Source: an uncultured Verrucomicrobiota bacterium (GTDB taxonomy: Bacteria; Verrucomicrobiota; Kiritimatiellia; RFP12; UBA1067). Taken from it: DNA of 12,478 bases. The notes beneath the pieces were generated by a model that saw only the letters and a program-made list of their open reading frames with translations, made no database searches and was not told where the DNA came from. Shown here in pieces: positions 1-6,384 of this stretch (positions are counted from its first letter, which is position 1; every line of letters begins with the position of its first letter). The stretch lies in assembly GCA_946615875.1 (NCBI GenBank), contig CAMOIK010000050.1:1-12478 (forward strand). The letters run 5' to 3'. Made by a program: the position numbers and the translations under genes.

Positions 1-261
1 CGCCGCACGTGCCCCAAGTGCAAGGCCGGCTACCACGTCCGCAACCTCCCGCCCAAGGTCGAGGGCGTCTGCGACGTCTGCGGCGAGAAACTCGTCGTGC
101 GCAAGGACGACAACCCGGAGACCGTCAAGGACAGGCTGGTGGTCTATCACCGCGAGACCGAGCCGCTCATCGCCTACTATCGCGAGAGGGGACTGCTGAA
201 ATCCATCGACGGGACGGACGCCATATCCAGCATCGCCGCAAGATTCCTGGAGCAGCTGTGA
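1..261 (+). CDS. adk: Adenylate kinase, C-terminal part (5' end outside window)
   Basis: Adenylate kinase interconverts ATP + AMP and 2 ADP in the cytoplasm. Only the last 86 residues are in the window, read in frame 1 to the TGA at 259-261. The visible part begins inside the LID domain. It has a four-cysteine zinc site, C-P-K-C at visible residues 4-7 and C-D-V-C at 24-27, separated by the conserved stretch YHVRNLPPKVEGVCDVC. The C-terminal CORE helices follow, with the typical DNPETVKDRL and YHRETEPLI segments. The zinc-type LID distinguishes it from the E. coli LID, which lacks these cysteines. The next gene, map, starts inside the stop codon region with a 4-nt overlap, the usual adk-map order of the ribosomal-protein/secY region, so translational coupling is likely. 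The identification is secure; the length of the missing N-terminal part cannot be judged. Confidence 0.95.
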   Translation, partial: RRTCPKCKAGYHVRNLPPKVEGVCDVCGEKLVVRKDDNPETVKDRLVVYHRETEPLIAYYRERGLLKSIDGTDAISSIAARFLEQL

Positions 262-1028
262 AAGTCGACATAAAGACCAAGGCGCAGATCGACCGGATGC
301 GCGAGGCCTGCCGGATGTCCGCCGAGATACGCGACATCTGCGCAAACGCGGTCGAGCCGGGCGTCACTACCGCCGACATCGACGACCTCGTCGTCCAATA
401 TTGCGAGCGCAACAAGGTCAAGGCCAGCTTCTACCGCTACGCCGGCTTCCCCGGCCACATATGCGTCTCCATCAACGACGAGGTGATCCATGGCATCCCC
501 AGCAGGAGCCGCGTGATAATGCCCGGCGACCTCGTGAAGACCGACGTGGGGATATTCAAGAACGGCTACAACGGCGACACGTCGCGCACGGTGGCGCTTG
601 GCGTGACCGACCCCGAGACGCTGCGGCTCGTCGAGACGACGAAGCGCTGCCTCGCCGCCGGCATAGCCGCGTGCGGCCCGGGCGTGCACCTTGGCGACGT
701 CGGCTGGGCCATAGAGAAGGTGGCGATTGAGGCCGGGTTCGGCGTGGTGCGCGATTGGATAGGCCACGGCGTCGGCAGGACCGTCCACGAAGACCCCGAA
801 GTGCCGAACTACGGCAAGCCGGGCACCAAGCTCGTGCTGCGCCCGGGCATGACGATAGCGATCGAGCCGATGATCACGCTGACGCGCGCCGGCGAAAAGA
901 CGTTCGTGGCGAACGACAACTGGACGGTGCACACGGCGGACCGCTGCCTCAGCGCGCACTTCGAGCATACCGTCGCGATCACGGAAGACGGATGCGAAAT
1001 ACTGACTTTGCCGGCCGACTATCCCTGA
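258..1028 (+). CDS. map: Type I methionine aminopeptidase
   Basis: Removes the initiator methionine from nascent cytoplasmic proteins. The chosen start is GTG at 258, which overlaps the adk TGA (GTGA) and has GGAG at 249-252; it gives 256 residues (MKVDIKTKAQIDRMREACR...), close to the roughly 250-265 usual for bacterial type I enzymes. The frame is open further upstream, but that part is only the shadow of adk. All five metal ligands of the pita-bread fold are in place: D96 (TDVG), D107 (NGDTSRT), H170 (GHGVGR), E203 (AIEPM) and E236 (FEHTV). H78 in the HGIP motif matches the conserved substrate-binding histidine. There is no N-terminal zinc-finger extension. In many bacteria infA follows map; here nadK follows after a 94-bp gap holding a weak hairpin and T-run. 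Identification is very sure. Confidence 0.96.
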   Translation: MKVDIKTKAQIDRMREACRMSAEIRDICANAVEPGVTTADIDDLVVQYCERNKVKASFYRYAGFPGHICVSINDEVIHGIPSRSRVIMPGDLVKTDVGIFKNGYNGDTSRTVALGVTDPETLRLVETTKRCLAAGIAACGPGVHLGDVGWAIEKVAIEAGFGVVRDWIGHGVGRTVHEDPEVPNYGKPGTKLVLRPGMTIAIEPMITLTRAGEKTFVANDNWTVHTADRCLSAHFEHTVAITEDGCEILTLPADYP

Positions 1029-1071
1029 AGTCCCGCGGCCCGAAGGCGCTTAGGTCGAATGGCGACTGATT

Positions 1072-1101
1072 GCCCGGGGCGGATACAGGCCGGCTTTTTT
1101 T
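1072..1101 (+). terminator. Possible weak intrinsic terminator after map
   Basis: A short stem can be drawn between GCCCGG (1072-1077) and CCGGC (1090-1094), with one bulged C, and it runs directly into seven T residues (1095-1101). The stem is only five base pairs with a 12-nt loop, so it may be leaky. The nadK Shine-Dalgarno site lies immediately after the T-run, so read-through would be needed unless nadK has its own promoter, which I could not see. Confidence 0.4.
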
Positions 1102-1122
1102 GATGCAGGAGCGGACTCTGCG

Positions 1123-1923
1123 GTGAAGATACACTTCCACGCGAACGAGATGAACGCCCGTGCGGTGGCGGCGAAGGCCATGCTCCTGCGCGAGGCGGAG
1201 CGCTGCGGCTTTGGCGTGGCGGAGCACGGCGGAGACTGCGATTTCGTGATCGCGCTCGGCGGCGACGGGACCATCCTGCGCGCGGTGCGCCACCATCCCC
1301 GCGCACCGGTGCTGGGTCTGAACCTCGGTTCGCTCGGCTACCTGGCCACGGTGGGGGAAAACGACTTCGCCAACGCGCTGCGCGCGCTGGCCGACGGCGG
1401 CTACACGGTGTCGCGGCGGACCATGCTCCGCGCCACCAAGCGCGGGACGGGCGAGAGCGCGCTCGCGCTGAACGAAATAGTGGCCATGCGCGAGATGACC
1501 GGCCACGCCGCGAGCATCGACCTTTCCGCCGACGGGCGCGCCGTGACCCGCTACACGGCCGACGGGCTCGTGATCGCCACGCCCACCGGCTCGACGGCCT
1601 ATTCGCTGGCGGCGGGCGGCCCGGTGCTGATGCCAGACACCGCTTCGCTGGTCGTCACCCCGATGAACCCGCACGCCCTCGCCGTGCGCCCGCTGGTCGT
1701 GAGCGACGAAGTGCGGCTGGCGGCGACTTCGCGCCGCAGGGTGAACGGCGTCGCGGAGAAGCTCGGCGTGTATGCCGACGGCGAGAGCGTGTTCATGCTC
1801 GGCGGCGACGAGGCGGTGGAGGTGGAGAAGGCGCCGGAACGCGCACACCTCGTGCAGCTGCCGGGCTGCGACCCCTACGCCGTCCTTTCCCGCAAGCTCG
1901 GCTGGTCGGGCGCGTCCGCGTGA
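1123..1923 (+). CDS. nadK: NAD kinase
   Basis: Phosphorylates NAD to NADP using ATP (or polyphosphate in some families); it is the only route to NADP and acts in the cytoplasm. The start is GTG at 1123, with AGGAG at 1107-1111 and 11 nt spacing. The 266-residue product is slightly short compared with about 290 for E. coli NadK, mostly at the N-terminus. Diagnostic motifs are all present: GGDGT at residues 46-50 (ATP-site loop with the catalytic aspartate D48), LGYLA at 71-75, the NE motif at 117-118 (ALNEIV), DGLVIATPTGSTAYSLAAGG from about residue 147, and a late HALAVRPLV segment. The product ends with GWSGASA at TGA 1921-1923. A tiny out-of-frame ATG reading frame (1104-1127, seven codons) overlaps the start; I give it no weight. 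Identification is very sure. Confidence 0.95.
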   Translation: MKIHFHANEMNARAVAAKAMLLREAERCGFGVAEHGGDCDFVIALGGDGTILRAVRHHPRAPVLGLNLGSLGYLATVGENDFANALRALADGGYTVSRRTMLRATKRGTGESALALNEIVAMREMTGHAASIDLSADGRAVTRYTADGLVIATPTGSTAYSLAAGGPVLMPDTASLVVTPMNPHALAVRPLVVSDEVRLAATSRRRVNGVAEKLGVYADGESVFMLGGDEAVEVEKAPERAHLVQLPGCDPYAVLSRKLGWSGASA

Positions 1924-1957
1924 CGCTCGCGGCGCCGGGACTAGCCTTTTCGTGCGG

Positions 1958-1987
1958 TTGCGCGGCGCGGCGGAGATTTGGTATAAT
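1958..1987 (+). promoter_or_regulatory. Extended -10 promoter of the GH43 gene, predicted leaderless
   Basis: TATAAT at 1982-1987 is preceded by TGG (1979-1981), giving an extended -10. TTGCGC at 1958-1963 is a fair -35 with an 18-bp spacer. The ATG of the next gene begins 7 nt after the -10, where transcription would be expected to start, so the mRNA should have essentially no 5' leader. No Shine-Dalgarno sequence lies between. Confidence 0.75.
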
Positions 1988-1994
1988 AGCGGGC

Positions 1995-3113
1995 ATGAAA
2001 ACGACTGTCATGATGTTGGCGGCGCTGGCGGGATGCTTCGCCGCGCACTTCTCCGAAGCGGCGCAAGCGCCGAAGAGACTGCCTAACGGCGGCATATGGC
2101 CGGACGTGGACGGCGTGCACATCAACGCCCACGGCGGCGGCCTCCTCAAGGAGGGCGGCAGGTGGTATTGGTTCGGCGAGCACAAGATCGCCGGCGGCGC
2201 CGGAAACAAGGCTTGGGTCGGCGTGAGCTGCTATTCGTCGGACGACCTGCGCACGTGGAAGCGCGAGGGGGTTGCCTTCGCCGTCTCCAAGGACGAGGCG
2301 TCGCCAGTCGCCGAAGGGTGCGTGCTGGAGCGCCCAAAGGTGGTCAAGGCCGCCACGGGCAAGTTCGTCATGTACGCCCATCTCGAATACAAGGGCAGGG
2401 GCTACGGCGCCGCCGCGACTCTCGTGGCCGTCTCCGACGCCGTCACGGGCCCATACTCGCTGGTCAGCGCGGGGCGCATGGACGCCGCGACTTGGCCGCG
2501 CGAAATCGCCGCCGGCGACCGCACCGATGCGACGCTGCGCGACTACACGCGCATCCCGCAGCCGTGGGGCGGGTTCGCCAAGCTCTGGGGGTCGCATTTC
2601 GGCGAGGGCCAGATGAGCCGCGACCAGACGCTCTTCCGCGACGACGACGGCGCCACCTACCACATATTCGCCAGCGAGGACAACTCCACGCTGCACATCG
2701 CCAAGCTCACCGACGACTGCCTTGCGCATTCCGGCGAATGGACGCGCCTGGCGCACGGCGACTGGACGGAGGCCCCGGCGGTGCTGAAGCGCGACGGGTG
2801 GTACTACCTGATCGGCTCGGGCTGCACCGGCTGGCGGCCGAACGACGCCCGCTACTACCGCGCCCGCTCCATCTGGGGCCCGTGGGAGCGGATGGGCAAT
2901 CCGGCCAGGGGCGTGAACCCGGCCAACGGGCTCGGCCCCGAGAAGACGTGGGGGGCGCAGTCCACTTTCATCTTCGAGACGGACGACGGCACGGCCTATG
3001 CGCTCTTCGACATCTGGAAGCCATCGAACGCCATCGACGGGCGCTACGTCTGCCTGCCCATCGACGTGTCCGACGACCACACCATATCGATAACCTGGCG
3101 GGACGAGTTCTGA
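1995..3113 (+). CDS. Exported GH43-family glycoside hydrolase
   Basis: Predicted to release arabinose or galactose from plant-type glycans outside the cytoplasm. The start ATG at 1995 is fixed by the -10 box just upstream; the product has 372 residues. Residues 1-23 look like an export signal, and L-A-G-C at 11-14 is a possible lipobox, so a lipoprotein is an alternative. GH43 landmarks, in order: HINAHGGG (42-49), RWYWFGEHK (56-64), VGVSCYSSDDLRTWKREG (75-92), ERPKV (112-116), MSRDQTLFRDDDG (207-219), WTEAPAVL with candidate acid E259 (257-264), GSGCTGW (274-280) and WGAQSTF (319-325). The pattern resembles the subfamily 24/34 side of GH43. In fungal exo-beta-1,3-galactanase of subfamily 24 a glutamine serves as base, and Q322 could be its counterpart. 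A segment at about 162-200 (rich in T, R, W, P) looks like an insertion. It converges on the lyase gene. Family assignment is firm; the substrate is not known. Confidence 0.87.
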   Translation: MKTTVMMLAALAGCFAAHFSEAAQAPKRLPNGGIWPDVDGVHINAHGGGLLKEGGRWYWFGEHKIAGGAGNKAWVGVSCYSSDDLRTWKREGVAFAVSKDEASPVAEGCVLERPKVVKAATGKFVMYAHLEYKGRGYGAAATLVAVSDAVTGPYSLVSAGRMDAATWPREIAAGDRTDATLRDYTRIPQPWGGFAKLWGSHFGEGQMSRDQTLFRDDDGATYHIFASEDNSTLHIAKLTDDCLAHSGEWTRLAHGDWTEAPAVLKRDGWYYLIGSGCTGWRPNDARYYRARSIWGPWERMGNPARGVNPANGLGPEKTWGAQSTFIFETDDGTAYALFDIWKPSNAIDGRYVCLPIDVSDDHTISITWRDEF

Positions 3114-3134
3114 TGCGCCGGTCCTAGCGGCGCA
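3114..3134. terminator. Shared hairpin between convergent CAZyme genes
   Basis: TGCGCCG (3114-3120) and CGGCGCA (3128-3134) form a perfect 7-bp stem with a 7-nt loop. It begins at the first base after the GH43 stop codon, and its loop contains the stop codon of the lyase gene on the minus strand (3124-3126). The symmetric position suggests a bidirectional terminator or 3'-end stabiliser. Neither side has a clear T-run, so it is not a classic intrinsic terminator. Confidence 0.5.
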
Positions 3135-4881
3135 CCTGGAAGCCGACTATCTTCAGCCCCGGGGCGTGTTCGGCCACGGCCAGGCGCATCACGCTGGCGC
3201 CCGCCGGTATGTGCACGCCCTTCATGACCGCCTTCGCCGTCTTCGAGCTTTTCGGCAGGAAGAGGGAGACCGGTTTCGACTTGTCGATGGAGGCGGCGAC
3301 GCGGGCGTCGCCGTAGGACGAATAGACCACGATCACGTCGTAGTCGCCTTCCTTTTCGCACGTGAGCGTGAAAGCGTTCCAGTCGCCCTTCGACAGCGAG
3401 CCGGGTTTCTGGCGGCGGAACGTGCGGCCGTTGCCGTCGCCTGGGTAGTAGTCGCAGTCCTCCCATTTCACCGGCCTGCCGGGCACGCGGTGCGCGCCGG
3501 AGACGCGGACTCCGCCGCGCGTCGTGCCGGGGTCGCCGGCCATCCAGTCGGTGCGGCGCTTGGTCAGCGTGCCCCACCCGCACCACTCGTAGAACCAGTT
3601 GGGGGCCACTCCCCAGTCCTCTCGTCCGTGCGTCTCGATCATGTAGTCGCGGTAGCGTTCCAGCCACTTGTATTTGTCCGGGGGGAGGCGCGCGCGCACC
3701 TTGTAGTGTGCGAGCGCCGCCTCGCGGCTGCCGCCCGAGCCCGACTTGTCGCCGCGGTCGTGTCCGGCCGGGCGCAGGCTCTTCCAGCGGGCGCTGCGGC
3801 TGAGGATTTGCAGATAGAGTCCGTTCTCGAACGTGGCGGCCTGTGGTTTTTCGGTGTAGCCCGAAGGCTCCCACGGCGCGGGCTGGTCGGGATACGCCCT
3901 GACGGCGCTCAGGTTGTAGCGGAAGTTCCATTCGAGGCCGAGCAGTATGCGGTTGTCCAGGAAGGAGTAGAGGTCGTCGCCCTGGTTCCAGGCCACTTCG
4001 GCGATGGAGGCCATCATGTTCACTCCGCACAGGCAGTGGCCCTGGTCGCGGCTAGACTCCTGGCACTGCCCGTTGGGGTAGATGTAGTGCTGTATCTGGT
4101 CGTCGTATCCCCAGTCCGCCACGTTGCCGCGGTGGGGCGAGGGCTGGTATTCGACCATGCACTCGGTCTCTTGGCGTTTCCAGCCAGACTCCATCGGGCC
4201 GGCGGGGAAGGGCTCGTCGTCCGGGCGGTGTTTCTCTCCCTTCAGGTTGCGGATGACGCGCTCGTATATCCTGTCGTCGTCCAGGTATATGCCCATGGCG
4301 ATCATGCCGCGCTCCGCGAAGAGCGCCTGGTTGCCGTATCGCATGGGGTCGAAGCCCTTGAGCTTCTCGTAGAAGCATCCCGGCGCGGTGAGCATCCGCT
4401 TGAACCTGGCCTGGTCCTCCTCCGCCCAGCCCGGGTAGTCCCGCATCAGTTCGGCCGCCTCGATCAGCAGGAACACTTTGCCGTTGTCGAGCGCGGCCGT
4501 GCCATCCCACGACGTGCTGGTGTAGTGCGAGTTCGCGTTCAGGAACTCCACCGCCTTTTTCGCGTAGCGCTCGTCGCCGGTGAGCCTGTAGATTAGCGCC
4601 AGGTCGTGGGCGCGCCGCCCGTCGCGTCCGATGGTCTGGTTGAATTGCTCTTTCCCGATGCTCGCGCCCCTGTCGAAGACGTCGGCCTCCAGGCTCGACC
4701 AGTGGCTGGAAAGCAGGGCCTGGAAAGTGGAGCGCCAAGGTTCGCGCCCGGCCTCCACCATGGCCTTCATGCGGTCCAGGTCGCCCTGGGTGTAAGTGAT
4801 GCCGGGGTGCAAGAACGTGCGCCCGGCCAGGAAGCCGGGCATGGCGGCGGCAAGCGCCAGAAGTGTGACAAAGCGCAGCAT
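3124..4881 (-). CDS. Secreted alginate-lyase-superfamily polysaccharide lyase with C-terminal CBM-like module
   Basis: Predicted to cleave a uronic-acid polysaccharide by beta-elimination in the periplasm or outside the cell. The start ATG (4881-4879) is set by the minus-strand -10 box; upstream in-frame GTG codons would lie before the transcript start. The product has 585 residues with a signal peptide at about 1-19 (LLALAAAMPGFLA). The catalytic region of about 22-450 looks like an alpha/alpha-toroid of the alginate lyase type: FLHPGITYTQGDLDRMK (23-39), GRDGRRAHDLALIYRLTGDERY (85-106, a helical repeat), LIEAAELMRDYPGW (139-152), then QESSRDQGH (274-282), whose R278 and H282 are candidate catalytic residues, and AWNQGDDLYSFLDNR (297-311). 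It most resembles the PL38-type (glucuronan/alginate) lyases, from memory only. Residues from about 470 form a beta-rich module beginning WEDCDYYPGDGNG, like CBM6/35. Fold is likely; substrate is inferred. Confidence 0.82.
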   Translation of the reverse strand: MLRFVTLLALAAAMPGFLAGRTFLHPGITYTQGDLDRMKAMVEAGREPWRSTFQALLSSHWSSLEADVFDRGASIGKEQFNQTIGRDGRRAHDLALIYRLTGDERYAKKAVEFLNANSHYTSTSWDGTAALDNGKVFLLIEAAELMRDYPGWAEEDQARFKRMLTAPGCFYEKLKGFDPMRYGNQALFAERGMIAMGIYLDDDRIYERVIRNLKGEKHRPDDEPFPAGPMESGWKRQETECMVEYQPSPHRGNVADWGYDDQIQHYIYPNGQCQESSRDQGHCLCGVNMMASIAEVAWNQGDDLYSFLDNRILLGLEWNFRYNLSAVRAYPDQPAPWEPSGYTEKPQAATFENGLYLQILSRSARWKSLRPAGHDRGDKSGSGGSREAALAHYKVRARLPPDKYKWLERYRDYMIETHGREDWGVAPNWFYEWCGWGTLTKRRTDWMAGDPGTTRGGVRVSGAHRVPGRPVKWEDCDYYPGDGNGRTFRRQKPGSLSKGDWNAFTLTCEKEGDYDVIVVYSSYGDARVAASIDKSKPVSLFLPKSSKTAKAVMKGVHIPAGASVMRLAVAEHAPGLKIVGFQVRR

Positions 4882-4888
4882 GACAGGT

Positions 4889-4918
4889 ATTTTACCATAT
4901 TCCGCGCCGCCCTGCACA
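4889..4918 (-). promoter_or_regulatory. Extended -10 promoter of the lyase gene, predicted leaderless
   Basis: Read on the minus strand, TAAAAT (4894 down to 4889) is preceded by TGG (4897-4895). TGTGCA (4918-4913) lies 18 bp upstream but is only a weak -35. The lyase ATG begins 7 nt after the -10 box, exactly as for the GH43 gene, and no Shine-Dalgarno sequence is present in the short gap (ACCTGTC). Confidence 0.68.
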
Positions 4919-4977
4919 TCCCACTTTTGTGCGCCGTCGGCGTCCGCCGCCGGGCGGGAGCGGCGCGGTGTGCGTTC

Positions 4978-4988
4978 CCGTGGCACGG
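4978..4988. promoter_or_regulatory. Small inverted repeat over the -35 region of the 5031 gene
   Basis: CCGTG-G-CACGG is a perfect inverted repeat of 5-bp arms around one base. It spans the position where the -35 element of the 5005-5010 promoter would lie, so it could be an operator or, read differently, a poor -35 (TGGCAC). In a GC-rich genome a short palindrome can occur by chance. Confidence 0.25.
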
Positions 4989-5001
4989 CGGCCGTAAAAT
5001 A

Positions 5002-5010
5002 TGATATAAT
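5002..5010 (+). promoter_or_regulatory. Extended -10 promoter of the KS-like/apbE/sbcDC run
   Basis: TATAAT at 5005-5010 is preceded by TGA (5002-5004), an extended -10 in a locally AT-rich patch (TAAAATATGATATAAT). No convincing -35 is seen. Transcription should start near 5017, which leaves a leader of about 14 nt carrying the Shine-Dalgarno sequence GGAGG (5018-5022). Confidence 0.72.
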
Positions 5011-5017
5011 TTCCGGT

Positions 5018-5022
5018 GGAGG
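5018..5022 (+). promoter_or_regulatory. Shine-Dalgarno site that fixes the start at 5031
   Basis: GGAGG lies 8 nt before ATG 5031. A GTG at 5016 in the same frame would overlap this site and sit at or before the predicted transcript start, so ATG 5031 is preferred. Confidence 0.75.
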
Positions 5023-5030
5023 CGAACGGC

Positions 5031-5534
5031 ATGAAGATTGTTGCCAGAGAAGAGTGGAACGAAGCGCGCGACGGCAAATGCGACGTCTCGTTCATGCCGC
5101 CGATGGAGCGGCGGCGGCTGACGGCGCTGGAGAAGGCGGCGTTGTGCGTGGCTTGGCGCGCGCAGGAGGCGGCCGGCGGCGGCGCGCCCGACGCGGTGGT
5201 GTTCGCCAGCCGCTGGGGCGAGATCGGCACCACGCTGAAGCTCATGCGCCAGATGTTCGACGAGGGAGAGATGAGCCCGGCTGGTTTCGCGAACTCCGTT
5301 CACAACGCCGCGCCCGGGCATTTTTCGCTCCTGACCGGCAACCGCGCCCCCTACACGGCGATAGCGGCGGCGGAGAAGACTTGCGAGATGGGCCTGCTTG
5401 AGGCGTCGCTCCATCCCGGCAGGGTGCTCTTCGTCCATGCCGAGGAGGCGACGCCGGAATTCTACAGGCCGCGTTTCGCCGACGTCCAGCAGGCGCGCGC
5501 CGTCGCCATGGTGCTGGAAAACCCGATGTCTTGA
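5031..5534 (+). CDS. Beta-ketoacyl synthase-like protein, chain-length-factor type
   Basis: Resembles the short ketoacyl-synthase N-terminal family (Pfam Ketoacyl-synt_2) annotated as beta-ketoacyl synthase chain length factor, best known from aryl-polyene and related fatty-acid-like pathways. The product has 167 residues, shorter than the roughly 220-240 I recall for that family. Family-like features are MPPMERRRLTALEKAAL (22-38), VVFASRWGEIGTTLKLM (56-72), and the strongest motif, SPAGFANSVHNAAPGHFS (82-99), followed by TAIAAAEKTCEMGLLEA (109-125). The region where a true ketoacyl synthase has its nucleophilic cysteine reads TAIAAAEKT, with no cysteine in the expected context, so it is probably not a condensing enzyme by itself. 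No acyl carrier protein, partner KS or dehydratase is nearby. It is first in a run with apbE-like, sbcD and sbcC. Family call is fairly firm; the role is unknown. Confidence 0.8.
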   Translation: MKIVAREEWNEARDGKCDVSFMPPMERRRLTALEKAALCVAWRAQEAAGGGAPDAVVFASRWGEIGTTLKLMRQMFDEGEMSPAGFANSVHNAAPGHFSLLTGNRAPYTAIAAAEKTCEMGLLEASLHPGRVLFVHAEEATPEFYRPRFADVQQARAVAMVLENPMS

Positions 5535-5556
5535 AGGCGGAAAGGAGCGGCCGGAG

Positions 5557-6384
5557 ATGGTGCTGGGGAGTCTGCGCAGGATGCGGCGCATCGGGAGGCG
5601 GCGGAAGCGCCGCCGCGCGCCCGCCGCCGGTGCGTTCGCCGCCGTGCTTGTCGTCGGCTGCGCCGTTTTCGCGATAGTCGCCGGCGGCTCGCGGCGGGCG
5701 GAGGCGGAGCGTGTCGAGTGGGTTACGATGGGGACGGTGGCCGCGTTCATGTTCCGCGACGGCGCCGACGCCGCGAAGGCGCAGACGGTGCGCGAGACGT
5801 TCGCGGAGATTGAACGCCTCCTCAACGCGCACGACGGCGCGAGCGAACTGAGCCGTCTGGCCAGCATGCCGGACGCCGAGATACTGGAGCGCTGCGCGCC
5901 TTTGGTGCGGCCCTGCTACGAGGCGGCTTTCCGTTTCCGCGACATCACCCGCGGGGCCTTCAACCCTCGCTGGCGCGGGGAGGGCACGATGGATCTCGGC
6001 GGGATAGCCAAGGGCTTCGCCCTTGACGTCGCCGCGGCCAGGGTGGGGGAGTGCGACGCCCTCATCGACCTCGGCGGCAACCTCAAGGCCTGCGGCGGCT
6101 CGTGGAAGGTCGGCATACACGGTTCCCCGCGGACCCTCACGCTCACGGCGGGGATGGCATCCAGCACCAGCGGAGAGTATTTCAGGGGCCGCCACATAAA
6201 GGACGGCCGGACGGGCGCAGACGTCTCGAACGGCCTCTATTCCGTGACGGTGGTCGATCCGGCGAGCGCCATGACCGCCGACGCGCTCTCCACCGCGGTC
6301 TTCGTAATGGGTGGCGGCAAGGGCGAGGCGTTCGCCGCCGAACGCTTCCCGGACGCGACGGTGATCGTCGCTGGACGGCAATGA
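5557..6384 (+). CDS. apbE: ApbE-like FAD:protein FMN transferase, membrane-anchored
   Basis: ApbE enzymes attach FMN from FAD covalently to threonine or serine of exported redox proteins, using Mg2+. The start ATG 5557 has AGGAG at 5543-5547, 22 nt after the preceding stop; the product is 275 residues, short for a family usually of 300-350. The N-terminus has a very basic stretch (residues 7-20, mostly arginine) followed by a hydrophobic segment (about 21-44), giving a signal anchor; V-V-G-C at 32-35 could be a lipobox. Family motifs are VEWVTMGTVAAF (53-64), GAFNPRW (in place of the usual FDPTVGP region), MDLGGIAKGFALD, IDLGGNLKACG, GMASSTSGEYF, HIKDGRTG, and VTVVDPASAMTADALSTAVFVMGG. HIKDGRTG differs from the common H-x-x-D-P-x-T-G by lacking the proline. 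The middle is compact. No obvious flavinylated target or Nqr/Rnf gene is in the window. Its stop overlaps the sbcD start (ATGA). Confidence 0.86.
   Translation: MVLGSLRRMRRIGRRRKRRRAPAAGAFAAVLVVGCAVFAIVAGGSRRAEAERVEWVTMGTVAAFMFRDGADAAKAQTVRETFAEIERLLNAHDGASELSRLASMPDAEILERCAPLVRPCYEAAFRFRDITRGAFNPRWRGEGTMDLGGIAKGFALDVAAARVGECDALIDLGGNLKACGGSWKVGIHGSPRTLTLTAGMASSTSGEYFRGRHIKDGRTGADVSNGLYSVTVVDPASAMTADALSTAVFVMGGGKGEAFAAERFPDATVIVAGRQ

Noticed and set aside
1941..3080. Minus-strand open frame (379 codons) opposite the GH43 gene
   Set aside because: No motif, composition typical of a GC-rich shadow, and it would cover the GH43 promoter and gene, which are well supported.
3166..4596. Long plus-strand open frame (476 codons) over the lyase gene
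   Set aside because: Its translation is valine/arginine/alanine-rich with no recognisable motif, while the minus strand encodes a clear lyase with signal peptide and promoter.
4981..4994. TGGCAC resembling the -24 element of a sigma-54 promoter
   Set aside because: No GC/TTGC -12 element follows at the required distance, and a good extended -10 box lies downstream instead.
5016..5018. GTG as an alternative start of the KS-like gene
   Set aside because: It overlaps the Shine-Dalgarno site of ATG 5031 and lies at or before the predicted transcription start.
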